DNA from: Aquimarina intermedia
Lineage (GTDB): Bacteria > Bacteroidota > Bacteroidia > Flavobacteriales > Flavobacteriaceae
Length of the DNA: 64,000 nucleotides
NCBI RefSeq assembly: GCF_008124785.1
Contig: NZ_VNHU01000007.1
Location: forward strand, 62,001 to 126,000
Reading direction: 5' to 3'
In this document: in pieces, positions 56,842 to 64,000 of the stretch
Numbering within the stretch: the first letter of the stretch is position 1
Layout: every line of letters begins with the position of its first letter
Program-made: the position numbers and the translations under genes
Notes under the pieces: model-generated
What the model saw: only the letters and a program-made list of their open reading frames with translations
What the model was told of the DNA's origin: nothing
Database searches by the model: none

Positions 56842-56849
56842 CAAAGATA
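56842..56849 (-). promoter_or_regulatory. Promoter -7 box of the MFS/glucan operon
   Basis: TATCTTTG on the minus strand fits TAnnTTTG and lies 87 bases upstream of the MFS start, leaving a structured 5' leader of about 80 nt. Confidence 0.6.
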
Positions 56850-56878
56850 TTATATTTTTTTGATTAAACACATACCTA

Positions 56879-57901
56879 TTATTTTTTTGTTGACTGGCGT
56901 TCAACTAAACTTGTATCTATAATAACTGTTTTATATTCTTCGGTAGCTAGCGGGTCTCCTTCTAACTTATCGATTAATAACTTTGCTGCGCGTTCGCCCA
57001 TCTCCTCCCCATGTTGACTTATGGTGGTCAAACTTGGAATAAAATGTTTAGATAATATACCATCAGTAAATCCTATCAGAGAAACATCATTAGGTATGCT
57101 TTTACCTCGTGCATATAAAATTTTTGCTGCTGTAACCGCAAATAATTCGTTAACAGCAAAAATTGCATCGAATTCATTACTCGCTAAAAAGGCCGCAATT
57201 TCTTCTTCACAATGCTCGATATCTTCAATTTTTAAAATAAACTCTTCGCGTTCGGGGATATCATGTGCTCTTAACGCTCTCAAATACCCGGTAGTTCTCA
57301 ATTTCCCAACACTTATATAGTCAACCGTCGACAAAATCGCAATTTTAGCACAACCCTTTGACACTAAATGATTTACTGCTTTTTGGGCCCCTTTGGCGTC
57401 ATCAATAATAACTTTATCACACACCAATTCATCAATGATTCTATCAAACAACACTACCGGCATTCCTTGACTCATGGTTTCTTCGATATGATGATAATCT
57501 TTGCGTTGCTGTGTTTCTTTTGCGACAGATATAATGAAACCATCAGCACTGCCACTAGCTAACATCTCCATATTAATTACTTCTTTATCAAAAGAATTGT
57601 TAGAAGAACATATAATTACGTTATACCCTTTGGCATTTGCAACCTTTTCTACTCCACCTATTACTGTTGTAAAGAAATGATGTACTATTTCGGGTATAAT
57701 GACACCAATAGTTTTAGTCTTTCTATTTTTTAAACTTAACGCTATATTATTAGGTTTGTAGTTATAAAGCTTAGCAAAGGCCTTCACTTTTTCTCGGGTA
57801 TCCTTACTTATCTCAACACTGTCTTTTAAAGCTTTTGATACAGTAGAGATGGAAACATCAAGTTCTTTTGCAATTTGTTTTAAGGTCACTTTCTGTTTCA
57901 T
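56879..57901 (-). CDS. LacI-family transcriptional regulator
   Basis: Sugar-responsive DNA-binding protein. Helix-turn-helix in the first 25 residues (TLKQIAKELDVSISTVSKAL), then a periplasmic-binding-protein-like effector domain (KTIGVIIPEIVHHFFTTVIGG; YDxx-type dimer region). 340 aa. It lies between the two arms of the alpha-glucan locus and next to a perfect LacI-type palindrome before susC, so it very likely controls this locus. Effector sugar unknown, maltose the obvious candidate. Confidence 0.92.
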   Translation of the reverse strand: MKQKVTLKQIAKELDVSISTVSKALKDSVEISKDTREKVKAFAKLYNYKPNNIALSLKNRKTKTIGVIIPEIVHHFFTTVIGGVEKVANAKGYNVIICSSNNSFDKEVINMEMLASGSADGFIISVAKETQQRKDYHHIEETMSQGMPVVLFDRIIDELVCDKVIIDDAKGAQKAVNHLVSKGCAKIAILSTVDYISVGKLRTTGYLRALRAHDIPEREEFILKIEDIEHCEEEIAAFLASNEFDAIFAVNELFAVTAAKILYARGKSIPNDVSLIGFTDGILSKHFIPSLTTISQHGEEMGERAAKLLIDKLEGDPLATEEYKTVIIDTSLVERQSTKK

Positions 57902-58003
57902 ACACTGAATATCAAATTAATAAATCCTGAATTTAAGCACGAAAATATAGTATATGAATAAATTATTACTTAAAATTTTACAGTAAATACAAAAGTTTTC
58001 CAC

Positions 58004-58019
58004 ACGCAAACGTTTGCGT
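58004..58019. promoter_or_regulatory. LacI-type operator before susC
   Basis: ACGCAAACGTTTGCGT is a 16-bp perfect palindrome with the central CG and AACGTT core typical of LacI/CcpA-like operators. It lies 106 bp before susC and 103 bp before the LacI start, between the divergent genes, so it could regulate both. Confidence 0.75.
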
Positions 58020-58028
58020 TGACCCTAG

Positions 58029-58040
58029 AACGTTTTCGCA
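58029..58040. promoter_or_regulatory. Second, imperfect LacI-type site
   Basis: AACGTTTTCGCA lies 10 bp beyond the perfect palindrome and shares its AACGTTT...CGC elements. The first 10 bases are identical to the site upstream of pfkA (48887-48896). Could be a weaker auxiliary operator. Confidence 0.45.
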
Positions 58041-58076
58041 ACTATTTTTAACATAGAAATTATCTACATTGTGAGC

Positions 58077-58096
58077 AGAAAGTAGAAATATAAGTT
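58077..58096. repeat. 20-bp motif shared with the MFS leader
   Basis: AGAAAGTAGAAATATAAGTT matches AGAAAGTAGAAATACAAGTT at 56811-56830 with one difference. Both copies read on the plus strand and lie just ahead of the two divergent glucan operons. Could be a binding site for a shared regulator. Confidence 0.5.
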
Positions 58097-58124
58097 AAGC
58101 ATACATTAACAAATCATTTTATTT

Positions 58125-61070
58125 ATGAAAACATTTACTATAAGCTCATGGATCTTTTTTTGGTTGATTCCATTGAGCTTTTTTGCACAGTCTACGGTTA
58201 GTGGTGTCGTTTCTGACGCTGGCAATGGACAACCCATCCCTGGTGTAAATATAATTGTAAAGGGCACATCTAACGGAACCACTTCAGATTTTGATGGGAG
58301 ATATTCAATCACCAACGTAAACCAAGGTGATATCCTCACATTTTCCTATGTAGGTTTTAAACCTCAGGAAGTTGTTTATGCCGGAAATAACACAATCAAT
58401 GTTTCTCTAGAGGTTGATGCAGCCGAACTGGAGCAAGTAGTTCTTATAGGATACGGAACTACCAGAAAAAAGGATCTTACAGGATCTGTATCTACGGTTA
58501 CAGCCGAAGAACTGAACAAAGGCGTAACCACTTCTCCTGCGGATTTGTTAACAGGAAAAGCCCCAGGTGTTCAGATAACTTCTGCCGGAGGTGCTCCAGG
58601 TAGCGCTCAAACCATTCGTATTCGTGGGGGTGCTTCTTTAAATGCATCCAATAAACCGCTCTTTATTATCGATGGAGTACCTATCGATAATGATGATATT
58701 GCCGGTTTACGTGATCCTCTGAATATTATTAATCCGAATGACATTGAAAGTTTTACAATCCTAAAAGATGCCTCTGCCACAGCGATTTATGGTTCTAGAG
58801 CATCCAACGGTGTAATTTTAATTACCACAAAAAAAGGTACGAGTGGTAATGATTTAAGAGTAAACTATGAGAGTAATATCTCAATACAAGACGTAACACA
58901 GAGTATCGATGTCTTATCCGCCGATCAATTTAGACAAGTTGTAAACGAGCGAGGTAATCCTACGCAAATTGGATTATTAGGTACCGCTAATACGGATTGG
59001 CAAGATGAAATTTTTCAGCAATCAATTAGTCACACTCATAACATTAGTCTTTCTGGTGGGATGGAAAATTTTACGTATCGCGCTTCGGTAGGGTATAATA
59101 ATCAAGAAGGGGTGTTATTAACGTCGGCATTGGAACGTACTACGCTTTCTGCTGCTTTATCTCATAAATTCTTTGAAAACCACCTTAAGATCAATTTGAA
59201 CACGAAAACAGCATTGATCAAAAATCGTTTTGCCGATACCGGTGCTATTGGTGCTGCAATTGTTTTTGATCCAACGCAGCCTGTATTCGGAGATTTTCCG
59301 CAATATGATAATTTTTATCAATGGACTGAGGCTAATGGAAGCCCGATAACTTTGGCTGCTAAAAATCCAGTAGCAATGCTTAGGCAGCAGGATGACTCTT
59401 CAAACGCCTTCAAATCGATAAGTAATATTCAATTTGATTACAAATTTCACTTCTTACCAGAATTAAGAGCTAACCTAAATCTAGGTCTTGACAAAACTTC
59501 CAGTAATGGTAGCAAGGTTAGGACACAGAGTTATTTTTCTTCTTATGCCTTCAATACAGGCTTATCTGCTCAAGACACTTACGCTCAAGAGAAAGAAAAT
59601 AAGTTGCTAAATGCTACTCTTAATTATACGAAGGAATTTAACAATCTCAATTTTGGAGTGTTGGTAGGGTATGAATACCAGGATTTTCATACCGAGCAAA
59701 TAGACTTCACTAATATTCAGGATCCTGAGATTGAAACATTAAAAGATACTTTTCTTAATCTCAATCTACAATCCTATTTCACGCGTGTAAATCTGGGATA
59801 TGACAGTAGATACTTATTTACTTTTACCTATCGTAGAGATGGAACATCTCGATTCAACGAGGATAATCGTTGGGGTAATTTTCCGGCTGCAGCCGTTGCA
59901 TGGAATATCTCTAATGAATCTTTCTTAGAAGATTCGTCAACAGTATCTGATTTAAAATTAAGAGCCGGATGGGGTATTACAGGGCAACAGGATTTAGGGA
60001 CAGGTTTCTACTTACCCTACATTCCAACTTATACCGGTAGTAATCAAAATTCTCAATACCCAGTAGGTAATGGATTTGTTACAACATTTAGAGCCGACCC
60101 CTACAATGACAACTTAAAATGGGAGGAAACTACCACCTATAATATTGGTTTAGACTACGGTTTCTTTAATGATCGTTTAAGTGGTAGCATTGACGCCTAT
60201 TACAGAGAAACTGAAGATTTATTAATTACAAATCTTTCATTTCCTGCAGGATCAGGACTTTCAAACAAGGGAGCTGCTAATGTTGGGGTAATTGAAAACA
60301 AAGGTGTAGAATTTTCTCTAAACGCAATTCCTGTTCAAACAGATGATTTACAACTTAATATTGGGTTTAATATTACTTATTTTGATACTGAAATAAGTGA
60401 ACTATACGCAACTCAAGATCCTAATTTTATAGGTATACCACAAGGAGGTATTGCAGGAGGAACAGGAAACAATATTCAAATTCATTCGGTAGGATACACA
60501 CCCTTTACTTACTACGTTTATCAACAAGTGTATGATACAAACGGTGATCCAATTGAAGGTGTGTTCGTAGATCGTAATAATGACGGTCAAGTTAATCCTG
60601 ACGATCTTTATCGTCACGAACAACCAGCCGCTGAGATCTTTGCAGGGCTTAATACAGATTTGAGCTACAAAAATTGGGGATTTAACATGGCATGGAGAGG
60701 AAGTTTTGGAAATTATGCTTATAATAATGTACAATCAAATACGGGGTATTATAATAACATGTTGCGTTATGATAATACTTTATCTAATTCGGTTGAAAAT
60801 GTATTGGAAAGTAATTTTACTTCAGAAAACTTCTTATCTGATTATTACATACAAGATGCATCCTTCGTAAAACTGGATCGTGTAACGTTGAGTTATGATT
60901 TTAATAACCTCTTCGAAAAAATAAGAAATGTACGTTTGTATGCAACCGTTCAAAACGTATTGACAATAACTGATTATGATGGATTAGATCCGGAAATCCA
61001 AGGCGGAATTGATAATAACATCTATCCAAGACCTACCATCTACTTATTTGGAGTAAACGTAGATTTTTAA
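58125..61070 (+). CDS. SusC/RagA-family TonB-dependent outer-membrane transporter
   Basis: Outer-membrane importer of oligosaccharides, powered by TonB. Signal peptide MKTFTISSWIFFWLIPLSFFA; CarboxypepD_reg domain (about residues 25-105, SGVVSDAGNGQPIPGVNIIV); TonB-box region near VVLIGYGTTRKKDLTG (about 107-122); plug (TSPADLLTGKAPGVQI, GASLNASNKPLFIIDGVPID); then a C-terminal beta-barrel to residue 981. SusC type with the typical length. First gene of the sus operon; the SusD start follows 18 bp after its stop. Confidence 0.96.
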   Translation: MKTFTISSWIFFWLIPLSFFAQSTVSGVVSDAGNGQPIPGVNIIVKGTSNGTTSDFDGRYSITNVNQGDILTFSYVGFKPQEVVYAGNNTINVSLEVDAAELEQVVLIGYGTTRKKDLTGSVSTVTAEELNKGVTTSPADLLTGKAPGVQITSAGGAPGSAQTIRIRGGASLNASNKPLFIIDGVPIDNDDIAGLRDPLNIINPNDIESFTILKDASATAIYGSRASNGVILITTKKGTSGNDLRVNYESNISIQDVTQSIDVLSADQFRQVVNERGNPTQIGLLGTANTDWQDEIFQQSISHTHNISLSGGMENFTYRASVGYNNQEGVLLTSALERTTLSAALSHKFFENHLKINLNTKTALIKNRFADTGAIGAAIVFDPTQPVFGDFPQYDNFYQWTEANGSPITLAAKNPVAMLRQQDDSSNAFKSISNIQFDYKFHFLPELRANLNLGLDKTSSNGSKVRTQSYFSSYAFNTGLSAQDTYAQEKENKLLNATLNYTKEFNNLNFGVLVGYEYQDFHTEQIDFTNIQDPEIETLKDTFLNLNLQSYFTRVNLGYDSRYLFTFTYRRDGTSRFNEDNRWGNFPAAAVAWNISNESFLEDSSTVSDLKLRAGWGITGQQDLGTGFYLPYIPTYTGSNQNSQYPVGNGFVTTFRADPYNDNLKWEETTTYNIGLDYGFFNDRLSGSIDAYYRETEDLLITNLSFPAGSGLSNKGAANVGVIENKGVEFSLNAIPVQTDDLQLNIGFNITYFDTEISELYATQDPNFIGIPQGGIAGGTGNNIQIHSVGYTPFTYYVYQQVYDTNGDPIEGVFVDRNNDGQVNPDDLYRHEQPAAEIFAGLNTDLSYKNWGFNMAWRGSFGNYAYNNVQSNTGYYNNMLRYDNTLSNSVENVLESNFTSENFLSDYYIQDASFVKLDRVTLSYDFNNLFEKIRNVRLYATVQNVLTITDYDGLDPEIQGGIDNNIYPRPTIYLFGVNVDF

Positions 61071-61088
61071 TTGAAAAAAATTAATACA

Positions 61089-62654
61089 ATGAAAAATTAT
61101 AAAACATATTTAATCTTATTCTGTACAGGGATGTTTTTATTGGCATCATGTTCTGATGATCTCAACGTAGCTTTAGAGGATCCGGATATCACTGCTGCCG
61201 ATGATTTGTATAGTTCTGAAGATGCTTACTACAATGTTCTTATTCGTTTGTATGCAGGTTTATCTGTTTCCGGTCAAAGTGGCACAGAGAGTACTGATCT
61301 TTTTGATACCGATGTTAACGAATCGCAATATATTCGTGCTTACTGGTTACCACAGCAGCTTACAACCGATGAAGCCGTAATCGGGTGGGCTGATAGATCA
61401 ATTGCTGACTTTCATTCTCAAAGCTGGACCGTTGCCGATCCATTTATTCAGAATATTTATGATCGTATTTTCTTTCAGATAAGTGCTTGTAATGAATTTA
61501 TCCGTCAAGCTTCAACCAGAGAGAATACTCCTGCAAATATTCAGGAATTAATTGCTGAAGCGAGATTTCTGAGAGCCTTAAGTTACTGGCATGCGATAGA
61601 TCTTTTTGGTAATGTTCCTTTCGTTACTGAAGAAGATCAGGTTGGATTTTTCTTTCCGGAACAAATAGAACGCAAAGATTTATTCACCTATATAGAATCA
61701 GAGCTGTTAGCGATTGAGGATACTGTAAAAGCAACCTTGCAAAATGAGTATGGCCGTGCTGATCAAAGTGCAGTTTGGACACTACTTACAAAATTATACC
61801 TTAATGCAGAGGTGTATACCGGACAGGAGCGTTATGCTGATGCGGTTACCTATGCGGCTAAAGTTATCAATACAAGTCATACGCTTGAGAGCAACTATCA
61901 ACACTTGTTTTTAGCCGACAACTTTTTGTCAAAGGGAATTATTTTCTCAGCGAATTTTGATGGTTTAAGAACTCAAAACTTTGGAGGAACCACCTTTTTG
62001 ACGCACGCACCGGTAGGTGGTAAGATGAACCCTGCCGATTTTGGAATCAATGGTGGATGGGCCGGATTGAGAACTACCTCTGCATTTGTGAATAAATTTC
62101 CGGACACAACCGGAGATATTGACAGTAGAGCGTTGTTTTTTACCGACGGACAAACTTTAGAAATTGAATCCATTGGAACTTTTGAAAATGGTTATGCAAT
62201 TACAAAATGGAGAAACGTGGATAGAGATGGCAACCCAGGAGTTGATGTAGCCGGAGATTTCGTGGATGTTGATTTTCCGATGTTTAGATTAGCCGATGTG
62301 TATTTAATGTATGCAGAAGCGGCTCTACGCAGTAATACTGGTTCTATTGCAGACGCAGTTTCTTATGTAAACCTCATTCGTGAGCGTGCTTATGGTGACA
62401 CTAGTGGAAATATAACAAGTGGGGAGTTAACTTTAGATTTTATTCTTGATGAACGTTCGAGAGAATTGTATTGGGAAGGACATCGTAGAACTGATTTAAT
62501 TAGGTATGGTAGATTTTCTACCAGCTCATATGTTTGGCCATGGAAAGGTGGTGTACCGGCAGGAATTTCAACTTCTTCGCATCTCAATCTATTACCTATC
62601 CCTTCATCAGATATCAATGCAAATACAAGCTTAAAGCAAAACGATGGTTACTAA
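61089..62654 (+). CDS. SusD/RagB-family glycan-binding lipoprotein
   Basis: Surface lipoprotein that closes over the SusC barrel and captures glycan. The ATG at 61089 gives the lipoprotein signal MKNYKTYLILFCTGMFLLASC, with lipidated Cys near 21. Helical TPR-like SusD fold with AEARFLRALSYWHAIDLFGNVP and the C-terminal LDFILDERSRELYWEGHRRTDLIRYG. 521 aa. Second gene of the sus operon; the next gene starts 42 bp later. Confidence 0.94.
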   Translation: MKNYKTYLILFCTGMFLLASCSDDLNVALEDPDITAADDLYSSEDAYYNVLIRLYAGLSVSGQSGTESTDLFDTDVNESQYIRAYWLPQQLTTDEAVIGWADRSIADFHSQSWTVADPFIQNIYDRIFFQISACNEFIRQASTRENTPANIQELIAEARFLRALSYWHAIDLFGNVPFVTEEDQVGFFFPEQIERKDLFTYIESELLAIEDTVKATLQNEYGRADQSAVWTLLTKLYLNAEVYTGQERYADAVTYAAKVINTSHTLESNYQHLFLADNFLSKGIIFSANFDGLRTQNFGGTTFLTHAPVGGKMNPADFGINGGWAGLRTTSAFVNKFPDTTGDIDSRALFFTDGQTLEIESIGTFENGYAITKWRNVDRDGNPGVDVAGDFVDVDFPMFRLADVYLMYAEAALRSNTGSIADAVSYVNLIRERAYGDTSGNITSGELTLDFILDERSRELYWEGHRRTDLIRYGRFSTSSYVWPWKGGVPAGISTSSHLNLLPIPSSDINANTSLKQNDGY

Positions 62655-62696
62655 TTGAATTAGATGATGTTTTTCAAAAATTTAAAAATAAAACAA

Positions 62697-63821
62697 ATGA
62701 AAAAAATAATATTTCTTTTGGTAACAGCAATTTTCTTTACAGGATTACAGTCCTGTGAAGATGATAATGATAAAATCATTGCTGAACCAAATGCGGCTTT
62801 ACAAATCAAAACTCCAAATTCTGAATTAGTATTACAAAAATCAGATGTGGACACTACGGCAATAACCTTAGAATGGGAGCCTAGTGATTATGGAGTTGCT
62901 ACACAGATAAATTATGTTATCGAGATGGGTGTCGCAGCAACAGGATTCGAAACCTCAAGAGTGGTTGGTCAAACCAATGAAACCTCTTTTTCCTGGACGG
63001 TAAAAGAATTAAACAGCGAAATTCTAAAACTAGGCTTAGAACCTAATGCTCAAAGTGATCTGGAAATTCGAGTCAGTTCTTCTATAGGTACAACACAAGT
63101 AGAGAAGCTAGTTTCTAATACGGTAATTTTTACAGTAACTACTTACGGAGAAGTGATACTTCTTAGAGACTTGTTTTTTGTAGGTAATGCGGTTGATACA
63201 AATAAAGATGGAATCGCGAATAACGATGATTGGAACAACAATGCAACCAACACCTATTTATTCAGAGATGCCGAAAACACCAATACTTACTATTTTTCAG
63301 GGTATTTTGATGCTAATGAATTCAAATTACTGGAATCTAAAGGAAATTGGCAACCACAATGGGGGCTGGATGGCGGAAGCTTTACATCAAGTGATATTTT
63401 AGGTGGAGATCCAGGTGCATTTACTACAAGTACAGCAGGTTATTATAGTCTCCAGGTAAATACAGAGGACCTAACCTATACATTGGATCCTATAGACGCA
63501 TCTGCAGCACCAACGTATACAACTATTGGTTATATCGGTACGGCTCGAACAGGAGATGATACGGGATGGAACGAGGATGCAGATTTAGTTCAGTCTTCAT
63601 TTAACCCTCATATATGGTACGCAAATGATGTAGTGCTATTTGACGGTGTTATGAAGTTTAGACATAGTAATGATTGGCCGGGTAACTGGGGTGGTACAAC
63701 TGCGCTTAGTGGAACTACTACCACTGCTGGAGATCCACCGGCAATACCTGTCATCGCAGGAACATATGATATTTGGTTCAATGATTTGGACGGTCGCTAT
63801 ATCCTTATACCTAAAAGTTAA
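62697..63821 (+). CDS. SusE/SusF-like outer-membrane glycan-binding lipoprotein
   Basis: Surface lipoprotein with starch-binding-type modules. The ATG at 62697 gives MKKIIFLLVTAIFFTGLQSC, with the lipobox Cys at about 20. An Ig-like SusE N-terminal domain is followed by two similar carbohydrate-binding repeats, one around LFFVGNAVDTNKDG and one around TIGYIGTARTGDDTG...GVMKFRHSNDWPGNWGG, each with surface Trp. 374 aa. Third gene of the sus operon. Confidence 0.85.
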   Translation: MKKIIFLLVTAIFFTGLQSCEDDNDKIIAEPNAALQIKTPNSELVLQKSDVDTTAITLEWEPSDYGVATQINYVIEMGVAATGFETSRVVGQTNETSFSWTVKELNSEILKLGLEPNAQSDLEIRVSSSIGTTQVEKLVSNTVIFTVTTYGEVILLRDLFFVGNAVDTNKDGIANNDDWNNNATNTYLFRDAENTNTYYFSGYFDANEFKLLESKGNWQPQWGLDGGSFTSSDILGGDPGAFTTSTAGYYSLQVNTEDLTYTLDPIDASAAPTYTTIGYIGTARTGDDTGWNEDADLVQSSFNPHIWYANDVVLFDGVMKFRHSNDWPGNWGGTTALSGTTTTAGDPPAIPVIAGTYDIWFNDLDGRYILIPKS

Positions 63822-63829
63822 GTTATATC

Positions 63830-64000
63830 ATGATAGATTTTTTGAAAAAATATACTACAAAAACTATTCTTCTTTTGGGAGGAATAGTTTTTGTTTTTAA
63901 CGCATGTTCTAGTGATGATGACGCTTCAAATGAAGAAGAAACTACCGCTATAAACAAGTTGGATTTAACCCAATACAACGGAGATTCTAAGGGTGTGATG
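63830..64000 (+). CDS. Start of a lipoprotein gene, truncated at the window edge
   Basis: ATG at 63830, 8 bp after the susE stop, in the same operon. The N-terminus has a hydrophobic segment (KTILLLGGIVFVFNAC) with a lipobox Cys near residue 27 followed by an acidic SSDDD stretch, then continues past the window. In this position alpha-glucan loci often carry a surface GH13 amylase (SusG-like), but only 57 residues are visible and no catalytic domain is reached. Confidence 0.7.
   Translation, partial: MIDFLKKYTTKTILLLGGIVFVFNACSSDDDASNEEETTAINKLDLTQYNGDSKGVM

Overview
The window is bacterial chromosome from the Bacteroidota, most likely a marine or environmental Flavobacteriaceae species. The evidence is an AT-rich sequence, almost no Shine-Dalgarno motifs, candidate promoters of the TAnnTTTG (-7) type, a SusC/SusD pair, a short protein ending in a type IX secretion-like tail, and amino-acid operons in the gene order typical of flavobacteria. 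No rRNA, tRNA, CRISPR array, insertion sequence or prophage was found.

Layout. (1) 0.2-6.0 kb: proC, a three-gene acyl-CoA carboxylase operon (biotin carrier, biotin carboxylase, carboxyltransferase) and a membrane-bound metal-dependent hydrolase. A 40-bp tandem repeat follows at about 6.1-6.36 kb. (2) 6.8-16.15 kb, minus strand: a complete arginine operon, GNAT-argG-argC-proC2-argD-argF'-argB-argE-argH, with an Arg-rich leader ORF and a terminator-like hairpin in front. Residue Ser90 of the transcarbamylase points to the succinylated version of the pathway. (3) 16.3-17.6 kb: an outer-membrane barrel and a small secreted protein. (4) 17.6-25.0 kb, minus strand: ilvD-ilvB-ilvN-ilvC-ilvA, preceded by two consecutive leader-peptide/terminator units, i.e. 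a tandem attenuator. (5) 25.1-27.6 kb, minus strand: a four-gene signalling operon (small Cys/His protein, seven-TM protein, NarL-type kinase, LuxR-type regulator). (6) 27.9-45.8 kb: a muramidase, a 1.5-kb gene-free AT-rich tract, the ComM-like ATPase, lysC with a divergent ACT-domain protein, an M13 peptidase lipoprotein, an Xre/RES toxin-antitoxin pair, a membrane patatin, a hybrid histidine kinase, a CarboxypepD_reg protein, an S41-like protein lacking the usual catalytic serine, and a DUF4202 protein. (7) 45.9-64.0 kb: sugar metabolism. A BadF-type kinase, gapA and pfkA lie next to an alpha-glucan utilisation locus: GH13 lipoprotein, GH13, GH65 phosphorylase, pgmB, MFS transporter and LacI regulator on the minus strand, with a divergent susC-susD-susE operon running off the window end.

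How it fits together. SusC/D/E would bind and import alpha-glucan oligosaccharides. The GH13 enzymes cut them, the MFS protein would carry the disaccharide into the cytoplasm, GH65 plus PgmB would convert it to glucose and glucose-6-phosphate, and PfkA/GapA lead into glycolysis. A perfect 16-bp LacI-type palindrome lies in front of susC, and a related half-site lies in front of pfkA. The ilv and arg operons each appear to sense their end product through leader translation.

Most noteworthy: the tandem ilv attenuators, the putative arg leader/terminator, the operon-heading GNAT with a Cys cluster (candidate for the first step of succinyl-arginine synthesis), the undescribed seven-TM/kinase module, and the repeat-rich intergenic tracts.
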